A stretch of DNA of 64,000 nt, from assembly GCA_015065285.1 (NCBI GenBank), contig SVQP01000003.1:1-64000 (forward strand), read 5' to 3'. The stretch is from Oscillospiraceae bacterium. Lineage in GTDB: Bacteria; Bacillota; Clostridia; Oscillospirales; CAG-272. The position numbers and the translations under genes are program-made. Under the pieces are notes generated by a model. The model searched no databases and was not told the origin of the DNA. It saw only the letters and a program-made list of their open reading frames with translations. Positions 1-7,279 of this stretch are shown here, piece after piece (position 1 is the first letter of the stretch; every line of letters starts with the position of its first letter).

Positions 1-538
1 CCGGCAGATCAAGCTCCTTCGCCGTCGCGACAAGATCGTTGCCATCGGTGAGATCGGCTTTGACTATTACTGGCAGCCGGTGAATAAGGAGCTGCAGCGT
101 GAATACTTTTCGCGCCAGCTGGATATGGCGAAGGAGCTTGATCTGCCGGTCGTCATCCATGACCGCGAGGCGCACGGGGATTGCCTTGCCATGATCAGGC
201 AGTACCCGGGTGTGCGCGGTGTGTTCCATAGTTATTCGGGCAGTGATGAGATGGCAAAGGAGCTGCTCAAGCTGGGCTGGTATCTGTCGTTCGGAGGTCC
301 CGTAACATTTAAAAACGCGGAAAAAGTCAGACGTGCCGCAAGCGTTGTGCCGCTTGAAAGACTACTGCTGGAAACCGATTGCCCTTACCTGACACCGCAC
401 CCGTTTCGCGGACAGATCAATCATTCGGGACTGATGCATCTGACGGCACAAATGCAGGCGGAGCTGCACGGTGCGAGTGTGGACGAGATTGCAAAGGTTA
501 CGGCAAATAATGCCAAAAAACTGTTTGGAATTGAATAA
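1..538 (+). CDS. tatD: TatD-family metal-dependent deoxyribonuclease (5' end cut by window)
   Basis: The frame is open from base 2, before the first possible start at 80, so the gene begins outside the window. The upstream residues include IVAIGEIG-DYYW, the usual TatD stretch ahead of the metal site. Later residues include HDREAHGD (metal ligand His), a VFHSYSG stretch, and ETDCPYLTP near the C-terminus, where TatD enzymes have the conserved E-T-D metal ligands. Family members are TIM-barrel hydrolases that act as 3'-5' DNases or quality-control nucleases in the cytoplasm. About 178 residues of a usual 255 are present. A hairpin terminator follows at 560. Confidence 0.93.
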   Translation, partial: RQIKLLRRRDKIVAIGEIGFDYYWQPVNKELQREYFSRQLDMAKELDLPVVIHDREAHGDCLAMIRQYPGVRGVFHSYSGSDEMAKELLKLGWYLSFGGPVTFKNAEKVRRAASVVPLERLLLETDCPYLTPHPFRGQINHSGLMHLTAQMQAELHGASVDEIAKVTANNAKKLFGIE

Positions 539-559
539 ATTTGTGTAAAACAAACAAAA

Positions 560-589
560 AAGGGGGCGTAATTTTTACGTCCCCTTTGT
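560..589 (+). terminator. hairpin terminator after tatD
   Basis: The arms AAGGGGGCGTAA and TTACGTCCCCTT pair over 12 bases with one G-T pair and a 3-base loop. The T-run after it is short (TTTG), while an A-rich run precedes it, so the plus-strand activity is only moderate. Confidence 0.6.
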
Positions 590-609
590 AAAAAAATCAA
601 TTTGGTATC

Positions 610-638
610 TTGAAAAATCATTTTTGGTGCTGTATAAT
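610..638 (+). promoter_or_regulatory. sigma-A promoter of the EF-G-like gene
   Basis: TTGAAA at 610-615, a 17-base spacer and TATAAT at 633-638. It leaves a leader of about 120 bases before the start codon at 768. Confidence 0.75.
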
Positions 639-767
639 AAAATAGTATGCTGTATAAATATTGGCATATTTGCACCATGAAAAAACATTTCGTTTTGCAA
701 TAAATTTCAAGGAAAGGATCCCTCGTCCCGGCAAAGGTCGGGAAAAAAGGAAACAAGGAACACTATC

Positions 768-2822
768 ATGGCTACTTTTAACACCAAGCAGATCAGAAAC
801 GTTGCTCTGTTGGGCCACGGCGGCTCGGGCAAGACCTCTCTGGCAGAGTCTATGCTGTACGTCTCCGGCGGCATCGACCGTCTGGGTAAGACGTCTGACG
901 GCAACACCGTTTGCGACTACGACGCAGAGGAAAAGGCAAGAGGCTTCTCTCTGTCCGCATCTCTGGCGCACATCTTTTGGAAGGATATTAAGATCAACGT
1001 CATCGACGCTCCCGGCTACCTGGATTTCGAAGGCGAAGTCAACCAGGCTGTTCGCGTAGCTGACAGTGCTGTGATTATGGTTGACGGTAAGGCAGGTCTT
1101 GAGGTTGGTACCGAGCTTGCATGGGATAAGGCTTGCGCTATGGGTATCCCGAAGGCATTCTTTATCAACAAGTGCGACGACTTGGACGCTCACTTCAACA
1201 AGACCTTTGCAGAGCTGCACGAAAAGTTCGGCAACTCTCTGTGCCCCGTATTCATCCCCGTTGGTAAGAACGGTAAGGATATCACCATGATCGACCTGAT
1301 CGACATGAAGGCATACGTATATGACGACAGCGGCAAGAGAACCGAGACCGCTATGACTGCTGAGCTGGAAGCAAATGCAGAGAGATACCAGGAGGTTCTC
1401 AAGGAAGCACTGGCAGGCACCTCCGACGATCTGATGATGAAGTTCTTCGACGGTGAGGAGTTCACCAAGGAAGAGTCCATGGAGGCAATGCACCAGGGTA
1501 TTATCGACGGTACCATCACTCCCGTATTCTGCGGCGCTGCTACCAGACTGTGGGGCGTTGTTGCACTGATGGATTCCATCGTAGAATCCTTCCCCAGACA
1601 CACCGCTAAGAAGGTTGAAAAGCTTTCTGACGGCTCTGAGGCTGAGATCAAGGTTGACGGTGAGACCGCGCTGTTCGTATTCAAGACCGTCGCTGACCCG
1701 TTCCTTGGCAAGATGTCCTTCTTCAAGGTAATGAACGGTACTGTCAAGAGAGATATGGTGCTTACCAACCTGACCAGCGATGCGCAGGAGAAGATGGCTC
1801 ATATTTACATTATGAAGGGTAACAAGCAGACTGAGGTTGAAGAGCTGGCTTGCGGTGATATCGGTATGGTTGCAAAGCTGTCCGACACCAACACCAACGA
1901 TACTCTGACTGCTACCGGCAAGGCTTACGCTGCTACCAAGTATCCCAATCCTTACATGTGCCAGGCTATGATGCCCGCAACCGCTAAGGATGAGAGCAAG
2001 ATCTCTCAGGCTATTGCAAGAATGACTGAGGAAGACCTGACTCTGAAGTATGAAAACAACCCCGAGACCAAGCAAATGCTGATCTACGGTCTGGGTGATA
2101 TGCACCTGAGCGTTCTGGCTGCCAAGATGAAGGGCAAGTTCGGCGTACAGATCAAGCTGGAAACTCCCAAGATCGCTTACCGCGAAAAGATCACCAAGAA
2201 GTGCGACGTTGAAGGTAAGCACAAGAAGCAGAACGGTGGTTCCGGTCAGTACGGTCACGTTAAGGTAAGATTTGCTCCCGGTGAAGAGGACGGTCTGACC
2301 TTTATCGATGCAACCGTTGGCGGTTCTGTTCCCAAGAACTTTATCCCCGCAGTTGAAAAGGGTCTGCAGGATGCTATGGCAAAGGGTATTGCAGGTTATC
2401 CCATGGTGAACCTTAAGGCAGAGCTGTACGACGGCTCTTACCACGCAGTTGACTCGGATGAACTTTCCTTCCGTACCGCTGCTAACCTGGCATACAAGAA
2501 GTGCCTGGAAATGTCCGCTCCCGTACTGCTCGAGCCTGTTGGTAGCCTGTTTATCACGGTTCCGGACGGCATGGTTGGTGACGTCATGAGTGATATTCCC
2601 AAGCGCCGCGGTAACGTAATGGGTATGAACCCCGCAGAGGGCAAGCCCGGTTACACGGTAGTTGAGGCTGTTGCTCCCAAGTCCGAGCTGGTATCCTACC
2701 CGATCGACCTGCGCGCAATGAGCCAGGGCAGAGCTTCCTTCGAATATGAAGTGACCGGCTATGACGTAGTTCCTGCGAACATCGCTCAGAAGGTTATTGA
2801 AGAGAACAAGAAGGCTGAATAA
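768..2822 (+). CDS. EF-G-like translational GTPase (FusA2 type)
   Basis: A 684-residue protein with the EF-G domain order: GTP-binding domain (P-loop GHGGSGKT at residues 16-23, G3 motif DAPGYLDF, G4 NKCD), domain II, and the III-IV-V region rich in typical EF-G sequence (GGSGQYGHVKVRF, IDLRAMSQGRASF). The switch-I and G3 sequences differ from canonical EF-G (DTPGHVDF), which places it in the EF-G-like paralogue group found beside the main fusA in many Firmicutes. Its exact role there is not settled; ribosome-associated GTPase activity is inferred. Codon use is strongly biased (GCT, GTT, GGT, AAG), suggesting high expression. The start follows AAGGAA at a good distance. It is monocistronic between a promoter at 610 and a terminator at 2837. 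Confidence 0.92.
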   Translation: MATFNTKQIRNVALLGHGGSGKTSLAESMLYVSGGIDRLGKTSDGNTVCDYDAEEKARGFSLSASLAHIFWKDIKINVIDAPGYLDFEGEVNQAVRVADSAVIMVDGKAGLEVGTELAWDKACAMGIPKAFFINKCDDLDAHFNKTFAELHEKFGNSLCPVFIPVGKNGKDITMIDLIDMKAYVYDDSGKRTETAMTAELEANAERYQEVLKEALAGTSDDLMMKFFDGEEFTKEESMEAMHQGIIDGTITPVFCGAATRLWGVVALMDSIVESFPRHTAKKVEKLSDGSEAEIKVDGETALFVFKTVADPFLGKMSFFKVMNGTVKRDMVLTNLTSDAQEKMAHIYIMKGNKQTEVEELACGDIGMVAKLSDTNTNDTLTATGKAYAATKYPNPYMCQAMMPATAKDESKISQAIARMTEEDLTLKYENNPETKQMLIYGLGDMHLSVLAAKMKGKFGVQIKLETPKIAYREKITKKCDVEGKHKKQNGGSGQYGHVKVRFAPGEEDGLTFIDATVGGSVPKNFIPAVEKGLQDAMAKGIAGYPMVNLKAELYDGSYHAVDSDELSFRTAANLAYKKCLEMSAPVLLEPVGSLFITVPDGMVGDVMSDIPKRRGNVMGMNPAEGKPGYTVVEAVAPKSELVSYPIDLRAMSQGRASFEYEVTGYDVVPANIAQKVIEENKKAE

Positions 2823-2836
2823 TTTAAAAAGATCAA

Positions 2837-2867
2837 GGGCTGTCGCTTTTGCGGCAGCCCTTTTTTT
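2837..2867 (+). terminator. intrinsic terminator of the EF-G-like gene
   Basis: GGGCTGTCGC pairs with GCGGCAGCCC around a TTTT loop, followed by seven T. Confidence 0.92.
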
Positions 2868-2963
2868 GCGTGGAAAATATTTCGTTGTGCCCGACAGGGT
2901 GCGACGTTTTTTTTGCGTCGGACATGCTATGATATAGCCAAAAGAACGAAAGGATGCAAGAGT

Positions 2964-3347
2964 ATGGGAAGAGCGACGTTTACTTATGAGGAAAGCGGAT
3001 ATTTTCTGCGCGTCAAGCTCAAGGGGGATATAGATCACCACAGCGCGGTTGCCACTCGCACGGGGATTGATACGCTGCTTTACAAAATACGCCCAAGGCG
3101 GCTTTATCTGGATCTGTCGTGTGTGGATTTTATGGATTCCTCGGGGCTTGGTTTGATCATGGGCAGATATGCGCTGATGAAGGAGATCGGTGGTGACGTG
3201 GTGGTGTGTGAGCCAAGCGCAGGCGTGGAGCGTGTGCTGAAGCTGGCGGGACTTGAACGGCTTGTGCGCGTTCAACGCAACAAAACGGACGGGGCAGCGC
3301 AGGACAAGCCCCGCGGACGCAAGGTCAGAAAGGAGGTGCTGAAATGA
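2964..3347 (+). CDS. spoIIAA: anti-sigma F factor antagonist SpoIIAA
   Basis: A 127-residue STAS-domain protein. The key stretch FMDSSGLGLIMGRY contains the serine (59 or 60) that SpoIIAB phosphorylates; in its unphosphorylated form SpoIIAA releases sigma F from SpoIIAB in the forespore. An upstream in-frame ATG at 2913 exists, but GAAAGGA lies 9 bases before the ATG at 2964, so I start there. A probable extended -10 (TGCTATGAT, 2925-2933) precedes the gene; I see no clear -35 or sigma-H site. It is the first gene of the spoIIA operon and overlaps spoIIAB by four bases. The C-terminal tail after residue 105 is basic and longer than in Bacillus. Confidence 0.93.
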   Translation: MGRATFTYEESGYFLRVKLKGDIDHHSAVATRTGIDTLLYKIRPRRLYLDLSCVDFMDSSGLGLIMGRYALMKEIGGDVVVCEPSAGVERVLKLAGLERLVRVQRNKTDGAAQDKPRGRKVRKEVLK

Positions 3348-3808
3348 AATCGAATAAATTCAATGCCAAGGTGGTCAACAAAATGCAGATCAAGCTCCCC
3401 TCACTTTCTGTCAATGAAGGTATGGCACGAGCGGCAGCGGCAGCGTTTGTCTCGCAGTTGGATCCTACTGCGACCGAGCTTGCTGATATCAAATGCGCGG
3501 TATCCGAGGCGGTTACCAACTGCATTGTGCACGGCTATCGCGATACGGTGGGAGTTGTGCGCATGACGATCAAGCTGTGCGAGGGCAGGATCGTGCGTAT
3601 TGAGATCGTGGACAAGGGGTGCGGCATTGCCGACGTCAAGCAAGCGCGTCAGCCGCTGTTTACCACCGATGCGGCAGGTGAGCGGAGCGGCATGGGGTTT
3701 ACGGTCATGGAAAGCTTTACCGATGGGGTTCGCGTTTCTTCCAAGCCGGGGAAGGGAACCACTGTCACGATGGTCAAACTGCTGGATGCTCTCGATATCT
3801 CTACATAA
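3344..3808 (+). CDS. spoIIAB: anti-sigma F factor / serine kinase SpoIIAB
   Basis: A 154-residue GHKL-type ATPase. The N-box is in AVSEAVTNCIVHGY (Glu55, Asn59), the G1 box is DKGCGI at residue 90 and the G2 box is RSGMGFTVMESF. It holds sigma F inactive in the predivisional cell and phosphorylates SpoIIAA. The chosen start has AAAGGAGGTG six bases upstream; an internal ATG at 3383 would give a length closer to the Bacillus protein but has a weaker site. Overlap with spoIIAA (ATGA) implies translational coupling, which suits the need for balanced amounts of the two partners. Confidence 0.95.
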   Translation: MKSNKFNAKVVNKMQIKLPSLSVNEGMARAAAAAFVSQLDPTATELADIKCAVSEAVTNCIVHGYRDTVGVVRMTIKLCEGRIVRIEIVDKGCGIADVKQARQPLFTTDAAGERSGMGFTVMESFTDGVRVSSKPGKGTTVTMVKLLDALDIST

Positions 3809-3822
3809 ACGTTTAAGAGGTG

Positions 3823-4578
3823 ATGGATATCGAAAACACGATAGCACAAGAACGCATGGAAAAGAACCGCGAGCTTTTGATTCTGGCGCAGGCGGGAGAT
3901 GAGCAGGCACTGGAGCAGCTCGTGGTGGACAATATGGCGCTGGTGCGCAGCGTGGCGATCAAATTTAAGGATCGCGGGACCGAATTTGAGGATCTGGTGC
4001 AGATCGGCACCATAGGCATGCTCAAGGCGATCCGCAGCTTTGAGGTGGAGCGCGGCACTGCTTTTTCCACCTATGCCGTGCCACTGATCGTGGGGGAGAT
4101 CCGCAAGCATTTGCGTGACGACGGACCCATCAAGGTGGGCAGGGAATACAAGCGCATGGGGGCTTTGCTTCTTGGCGAGCGAAATCGGATCATGGCACAG
4201 TCGGGGAAAGACCCTTCGATCAAGGAGCTTGCACAGCGTTGCGGAATTTCCGCAGAGGATGCCGCGATTGCACTGGATGCCATTGCACCCGTCTCATCCT
4301 TGTCTGAAACCGTGTATGATGACGGTGGATTGACGCTGGAGGGCACGCTGCCCGACCGTGACAGCGCAGATGAAACCGAGCGCATGTTTGACCGCCTGGC
4401 ACTCTCGCAAGCCATCGGACAGCTTGATCCGCTATGGCGCAAGATCGTACTGCTGCGGTATTGGCGCAATATGACCCAACAGCAGGTCGCAGCCGCGCTG
4501 GGACTGTCTCAGGTCAAGATCTCGCGCGAGGAAAAAAAGATCATGGCAAGGCTGAAAGAGCTGCTTACGGGGGCATAA
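3823..4578 (+). CDS. sigF: forespore sigma factor F
   Basis: A sigma-70 family protein of 251 residues: region 2 includes LVQIGTIGMLKAIRSFEVERG and FSTYAVPLIVGEIRK, region 3 follows, and region 4 ends in a helix-turn-helix (MTQQQVAAALGLSQVKISREEKK). Position directly after spoIIAA and spoIIAB identifies it as sigma F rather than sigma G. It directs early forespore transcription. The start is not certain: GTG at 3820, ATG at 3823 and ATG at 3856 are in frame, and the sequence AAGAGGTGATG itself resembles a ribosome site that runs into 3823. A shared terminator lies at 4681. Confidence 0.93.
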   Translation: MDIENTIAQERMEKNRELLILAQAGDEQALEQLVVDNMALVRSVAIKFKDRGTEFEDLVQIGTIGMLKAIRSFEVERGTAFSTYAVPLIVGEIRKHLRDDGPIKVGREYKRMGALLLGERNRIMAQSGKDPSIKELAQRCGISAEDAAIALDAIAPVSSLSETVYDDGGLTLEGTLPDRDSADETERMFDRLALSQAIGQLDPLWRKIVLLRYWRNMTQQQVAAALGLSQVKISREEKKIMARLKELLTGA

Positions 4579-4680
4579 TCTGCTCTTAAAAGTAAAATAA
4601 TGGTAGAAAAATCAACGACAAATTGCAAAATATCGCGAAATTGCAGGGCGGGGGAGGCTTGTCCGTCGCACTTTTAAGTA

Positions 4681-4717
4681 AAAACGGGATGCCGTCAAGG
4701 CATCCCGTTTTTGCTTT
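4681..4717. terminator. bidirectional terminator between sigF and the bactofilin-like gene
   Basis: AAAACGGGATGCC pairs perfectly with GGCATCCCGTTTT around GTCAA, with A- and T-runs on both sides. It can serve sigF on the plus strand and the convergent minus-strand operon. Confidence 0.88.
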
Positions 4718-4718
4718 T

Positions 4719-5444
4719 TCAGATCTTTTCGATTCTGCCAACCTTGGCTTTTTCACAAATCTCATAGCGCTCGCTATATTGCAAAAGCTCGATATCACAG
4801 CCCTCACCAATGACAACCACGCGACCCGACACGCGCGGGCAGGTGACGTTTTCTATGGAAATATCGTCTCCCTCAATCGACTGCTCAACCTGAACGCCGC
4901 GAACCTGCTTGTCATGGAACGTGATTGTGATCAGCTTTTTGAAGAACTTGCGCTTTTTGTACTTGATCAAAATTTTGCTGCCACCGATGCTGCCGATCAT
5001 ACATCCGTCCTTGGTGTCAATTTCAATGCTTTCTGCGTTGAGCAAGCTGCCACAGCACAAAGCACCGTGAATAGAAACTGTTTCCGCCTCAATGTCACCG
5101 TCTACGTTCAGTCCACCGTGCGCGTCCAAGGTGCTGCATTTCAAATTTCCTTCTAAATTGACAACACCGGAAAGGTGAACGTTTTCCAAAGCCGTCAGGT
5201 TTTTGTCACAATTGATCGCGCCCGATACGTGCAGCGTCTTTGCTTTGAGATCGCCGCCAAAATCACATGCACCCGAAACGTGGATTTCTCCGGAGCATTC
5301 AACTGATGCATCTGCACCGGCAGAACCGGAGACGTGCAGCTCTGTGCATTTGACGTTGCCCTCAAGCGAGCCGCTGCCGCTGATTTTGATAACCTCGTAT
5401 TCTCCTGCAGGGACAGTACCGCTGCCCGAAATTTTCATATCCAT
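4719..5444 (-). CDS. bactofilin-like polymer-forming protein (YhbE/YhbF type)
   Basis: 241 residues made of short beta-helix-type repeats with recurring V-S-G-S, L-H-V-S-G and similar steps (ISGSGSLEG, LHVSGSAG, IHVSGACDFGG, LHVSGAIN, VHLSGVVN), as in the bactofilin family (DUF583), which forms non-nucleotide filaments at the membrane. The gene lies 13 bases after a YhbD-type regulator, the same neighbourhood as Bacillus subtilis yhbD-yhbE-yhbF, where the bactofilins affect motility. Here one longer protein takes the place of two. The C-terminal 90 residues are less repetitive and rich in Lys, then Glu. Cell-structure role is inferred from family and context. Confidence 0.75.
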   Translation of the reverse strand: MDMKISGSGTVPAGEYEVIKISGSGSLEGNVKCTELHVSGSAGADASVECSGEIHVSGACDFGGDLKAKTLHVSGAINCDKNLTALENVHLSGVVNLEGNLKCSTLDAHGGLNVDGDIEAETVSIHGALCCGSLLNAESIEIDTKDGCMIGSIGGSKILIKYKKRKFFKKLITITFHDKQVRGVQVEQSIEGDDISIENVTCPRVSGRVVVIGEGCDIELLQYSERYEICEKAKVGRIEKI

Positions 5445-5457
5445 TGTTATCTCTCCT

Positions 5458-5829
5458 TTACTTGATCAAATGTGTCAGGTCGACCTGTGTACCATCGCCC
5501 TTTTCCAAGGTCAGTTCACGGATGTCGGAAAGGGTAAAGCTGCGGTCACCGTATACGGTACGGACAATCAGAACGGCTTGCTTCTGTGAGTTTTGGTTGA
5601 TCTGCCCGGCAAGGTCGTCGAGTGAGTGCTCGTCCTTCTGATCCATGATCAGCTCCACTCTTTGGCAGATCAATACTTTTGGGAAAAAGGTCTCCTGACC
5701 CGTAACTGTTGATTTTTTGATAAACCAGTCCTCGGGAATCAAGCCCTTTCGCTTCCATCGGTAAAGCGCACCGTATGAAATGCCGTATTTCTCCAAAAGC
5801 TCCTTTTTGGAAATCAGTTCTTGCTCCAT
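5458..5829 (-). CDS. yhbD: YhbD-family (DUF4004) MerR-like regulator
   Basis: A 123-residue protein whose N-terminus ([20 protein letters not shown], then [12 protein letters not shown] and TGQETFFPK) matches the YhbD/DUF4004 family, a MerR-like winged helix-turn-helix. The C-terminal 50 residues are short and may form a dimer or effector part. It is the first gene of a two-gene operon with the bactofilin-like gene. Its promoter carries two copies of the palindrome GTAACAATGTTAC, so autoregulation is likely, though the binding of this protein to that site is inference. The ribosome site is AGGAGGCAC before ATG at 5829. Confidence 0.82.
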   Translation of the reverse strand: MEQELISKKELLEKYGISYGALYRWKRKGLIPEDWFIKKSTVTGQETFFPKVLICQRVELIMDQKDEHSLDDLAGQINQNSQKQAVLIVRTVYGDRSFTLSDIRELTLEKGDGTQVDLTHLIK

Positions 5830-5851
5830 AGTGCCTCCTGTTTTTTCGAAT

Positions 5852-5899
5852 GTAACAATGTTACGATACCATTATAGCATAACAATGTTACGCTGTCAA
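5852..5899 (-). promoter_or_regulatory. sigma-A promoter with duplicated palindromic operator
   Basis: On the minus strand: TTGACA (5899-5894), exactly 17 bases, TATAAT (5876-5871). The palindrome GTAACAATGTTAC lies at 5852-5864, where transcription would start, and again with one change at 5879-5891, between -35 and -10. The centres are 27 bases apart. Confidence 0.88.
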
Positions 5900-5934
5900 T
5901 AGCTTTTTTTTGCAACATGGAAAAATTTGCAAAT

Positions 5935-5966
5935 AAAAAGGGTACCGTACGTAGCGTACGGTACCC
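5935..5966 (-). terminator. terminator of the small membrane protein gene
   Basis: GGGTACCGTACG and CGTACGGTACCC pair perfectly over 12 bases with a 3-base loop. On the minus strand the stem is followed by TTTTTATTT. Confidence 0.85.
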
Positions 5967-5985
5967 GAAGGATACACAATTGAAA

Positions 5986-6204
5986 TCAGGTATTGTCCGC
6001 GATCACAACGATTTCGCAGTCGCTATGTCCGTTCATACACTTTTCAAAAGCCTCCTCGTCATCCCATTCCAGAACGATCTGCTTGGATTTCTTGTTCTTG
6101 ATAACCTTGACCAGAACTACGATGCCTGCTGCAACAACAGCGGCTACGCCAAGAGAAATCAACACGATCTTCCATACGTTGTTATTGTTGTTCTTTTGTT
6201 CCAT
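5986..6204 (-). CDS. small single-pass membrane protein, unassigned
   Basis: 72 residues: MEQKNNNNN, then one hydrophobic helix (about residues 10-33, rich in V, A, I), a KNKKSK stop-transfer patch, and an acidic tail (LEWDDEEAFEKC, ending IVVIADNT). I do not recognise a family. The start has GGAGG nine bases upstream and a promoter at 6238-6266. The protein at 21593-21886 has the same plan (Asn-rich start, helix, Lys-rich patch, acidic tail), so the two may be members of one lineage-specific set of membrane adaptors. Confidence 0.75.
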   Translation of the reverse strand: MEQKNNNNNVWKIVLISLGVAAVVAAGIVVLVKVIKNKKSKQIVLEWDDEEAFEKCMNGHSDCEIVVIADNT

Positions 6205-6237
6205 GTATGTTACCTCCGTAAAAAGTTTTCCACCTAC

Positions 6238-6266
6238 AGTATACAGCATTTTGCTCGGAAAATCAA
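6238..6266 (-). promoter_or_regulatory. promoter of the small membrane protein gene
   Basis: On the minus strand TTGATT (6266-6261), 17 bases, TATACT (6243-6238). Confidence 0.65.
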
Positions 6267-6376
6267 GTATTTTTTTTGCTTGTCGCAATTTTTTTTGCAT
6301 TTGGACAAAAAAATTTTCATTTGCTTCACATTTTTCGCCTCGTGCAAGAAAAAATTTGAAAAATATCAGAAAAGGT

Positions 6377-6405
6377 GTGACAGAACAAAAAATATATGCT
6401 ATAAT
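6377..6405 (+). promoter_or_regulatory. promoter of prmC-ddl
   Basis: GTGACA at 6377-6382, a 17-base spacer ending in TGC, and TATAAT at 6400-6405 (extended -10). Confidence 0.75.
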
Positions 6406-6438
6406 ATTAAACAGTGCGATATGAAAGGGGAGAGCGTG

Positions 6439-7263
6439 GTGACGTACAAAAGTATTTGTGAGCAGCTGCGCGGTGCGGGCATTGAAAATGCCGAGACCGA
6501 GGCAGGGCTGTTGCTGGAGCATTTTTGCGGTGTGCGTCCTGCCGAGCTGCTCTTTCGCAAAAACGAGGAATTTGATTTGCCGGCACTTGAGCATGCCGTT
6601 GCGCGCAGGCTTGACAGAGAGCCGCTGCAGTATTTGCTTGGCGAATGGGAATTTTTCGGTATGTCGTTTGCCGTCAGCCCCGACTGCCTGATTCCGAGAG
6701 CCGACACCGAGGTTTTGGTTGAAAAGGCAATCTCGCTTGTGCCCCACGGCGCGCATTTTGCGGATTTTTGCACGGGAAGCGGCTGTATTGCAGCAGTAGT
6801 GCTGGCAAACAGACCGGATACCAAAGCAACGCTTGTGGACGCATTTGAGAACACACTCGCCATGGCGAAAAAGAATTGCGAACGACACGGGGTGGACGCG
6901 CGTGCGCAGTTTGTACTGCAGGACCTGCTGCAGCCCCTGCAGGGTGTGTTTGAGCAGAAATTTGACTGTATACTGTCCAATCCGCCCTATATTCCCTGCG
7001 AGGTGGTCAAGGGACTTGCTCCCGAGCTTGCGCACGAGCCGCAGGCGGCACTGGACGGGGGAGAGGATGGCTTGAATTTTTACCGCCATTTCCTTGCGCA
7101 GAGCCGGCACGTGCTCAAAAAGGGCGGCTTTTGGTGCTTTGAGATCGGATACGATCAGGCAGATGCCATGCATCAATTGGCTGCTGCACACGGATTTTCC
7201 TGCGAGATCGGATATGATCTTGGCGGCAACGCGCGCACAGCTCTGATCAGAAAACTTGATTGA
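6439..7263 (+). CDS. prmC: release factor glutamine methyltransferase PrmC (HemK)
   Basis: 274 residues from GTG at 6439. An N-terminal helical substrate-binding domain (about 1-80) precedes a class I SAM-dependent methyltransferase fold with FCTGSGCIA (SAM loop) and the catalytic motif SNPPYIPC. PrmC methylates the Gln of the GGQ motif in peptide release factors RF1 and RF2. An ATG at 6421 has no ribosome site; GGGGAG at 6427-6432 suits the GTG codons at 6436 or 6439, so the start is uncertain by six residues or less. Unlike many genomes, prfA is not next to it; ddl follows after 16 bases. Confidence 0.92.
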   Translation: MTYKSICEQLRGAGIENAETEAGLLLEHFCGVRPAELLFRKNEEFDLPALEHAVARRLDREPLQYLLGEWEFFGMSFAVSPDCLIPRADTEVLVEKAISLVPHGAHFADFCTGSGCIAAVVLANRPDTKATLVDAFENTLAMAKKNCERHGVDARAQFVLQDLLQPLQGVFEQKFDCILSNPPYIPCEVVKGLAPELAHEPQAALDGGEDGLNFYRHFLAQSRHVLKKGGFWCFEIGYDQADAMHQLAAAHGFSCEIGYDLGGNARTALIRKLD

Positions 7264-7279
7264 TGACAAAAGGAGATAG

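Noticed and set aside
677-703. A possible eight-residue leader peptide (MKKHFVLQ) in the EF-G-like 5' leader
   Set aside because: No ribosome site precedes it and there is no run of a regulatory amino acid or a switching hairpin.
2898-2921. Attenuator hairpin (CGACG-T8-CGTCG) before spoIIAA
   Set aside because: The stem is only five bases and lies upstream of the likely -10, so it is probably not transcribed with the operon.
618-3275. An 885-codon open frame on the minus strand across the EF-G-like and spoIIAA genes
   Set aside because: It is antisense to a clear GTPase gene. Strong codon bias in that gene removes stop codons on the other strand. It shows no known motif and no ribosome site.
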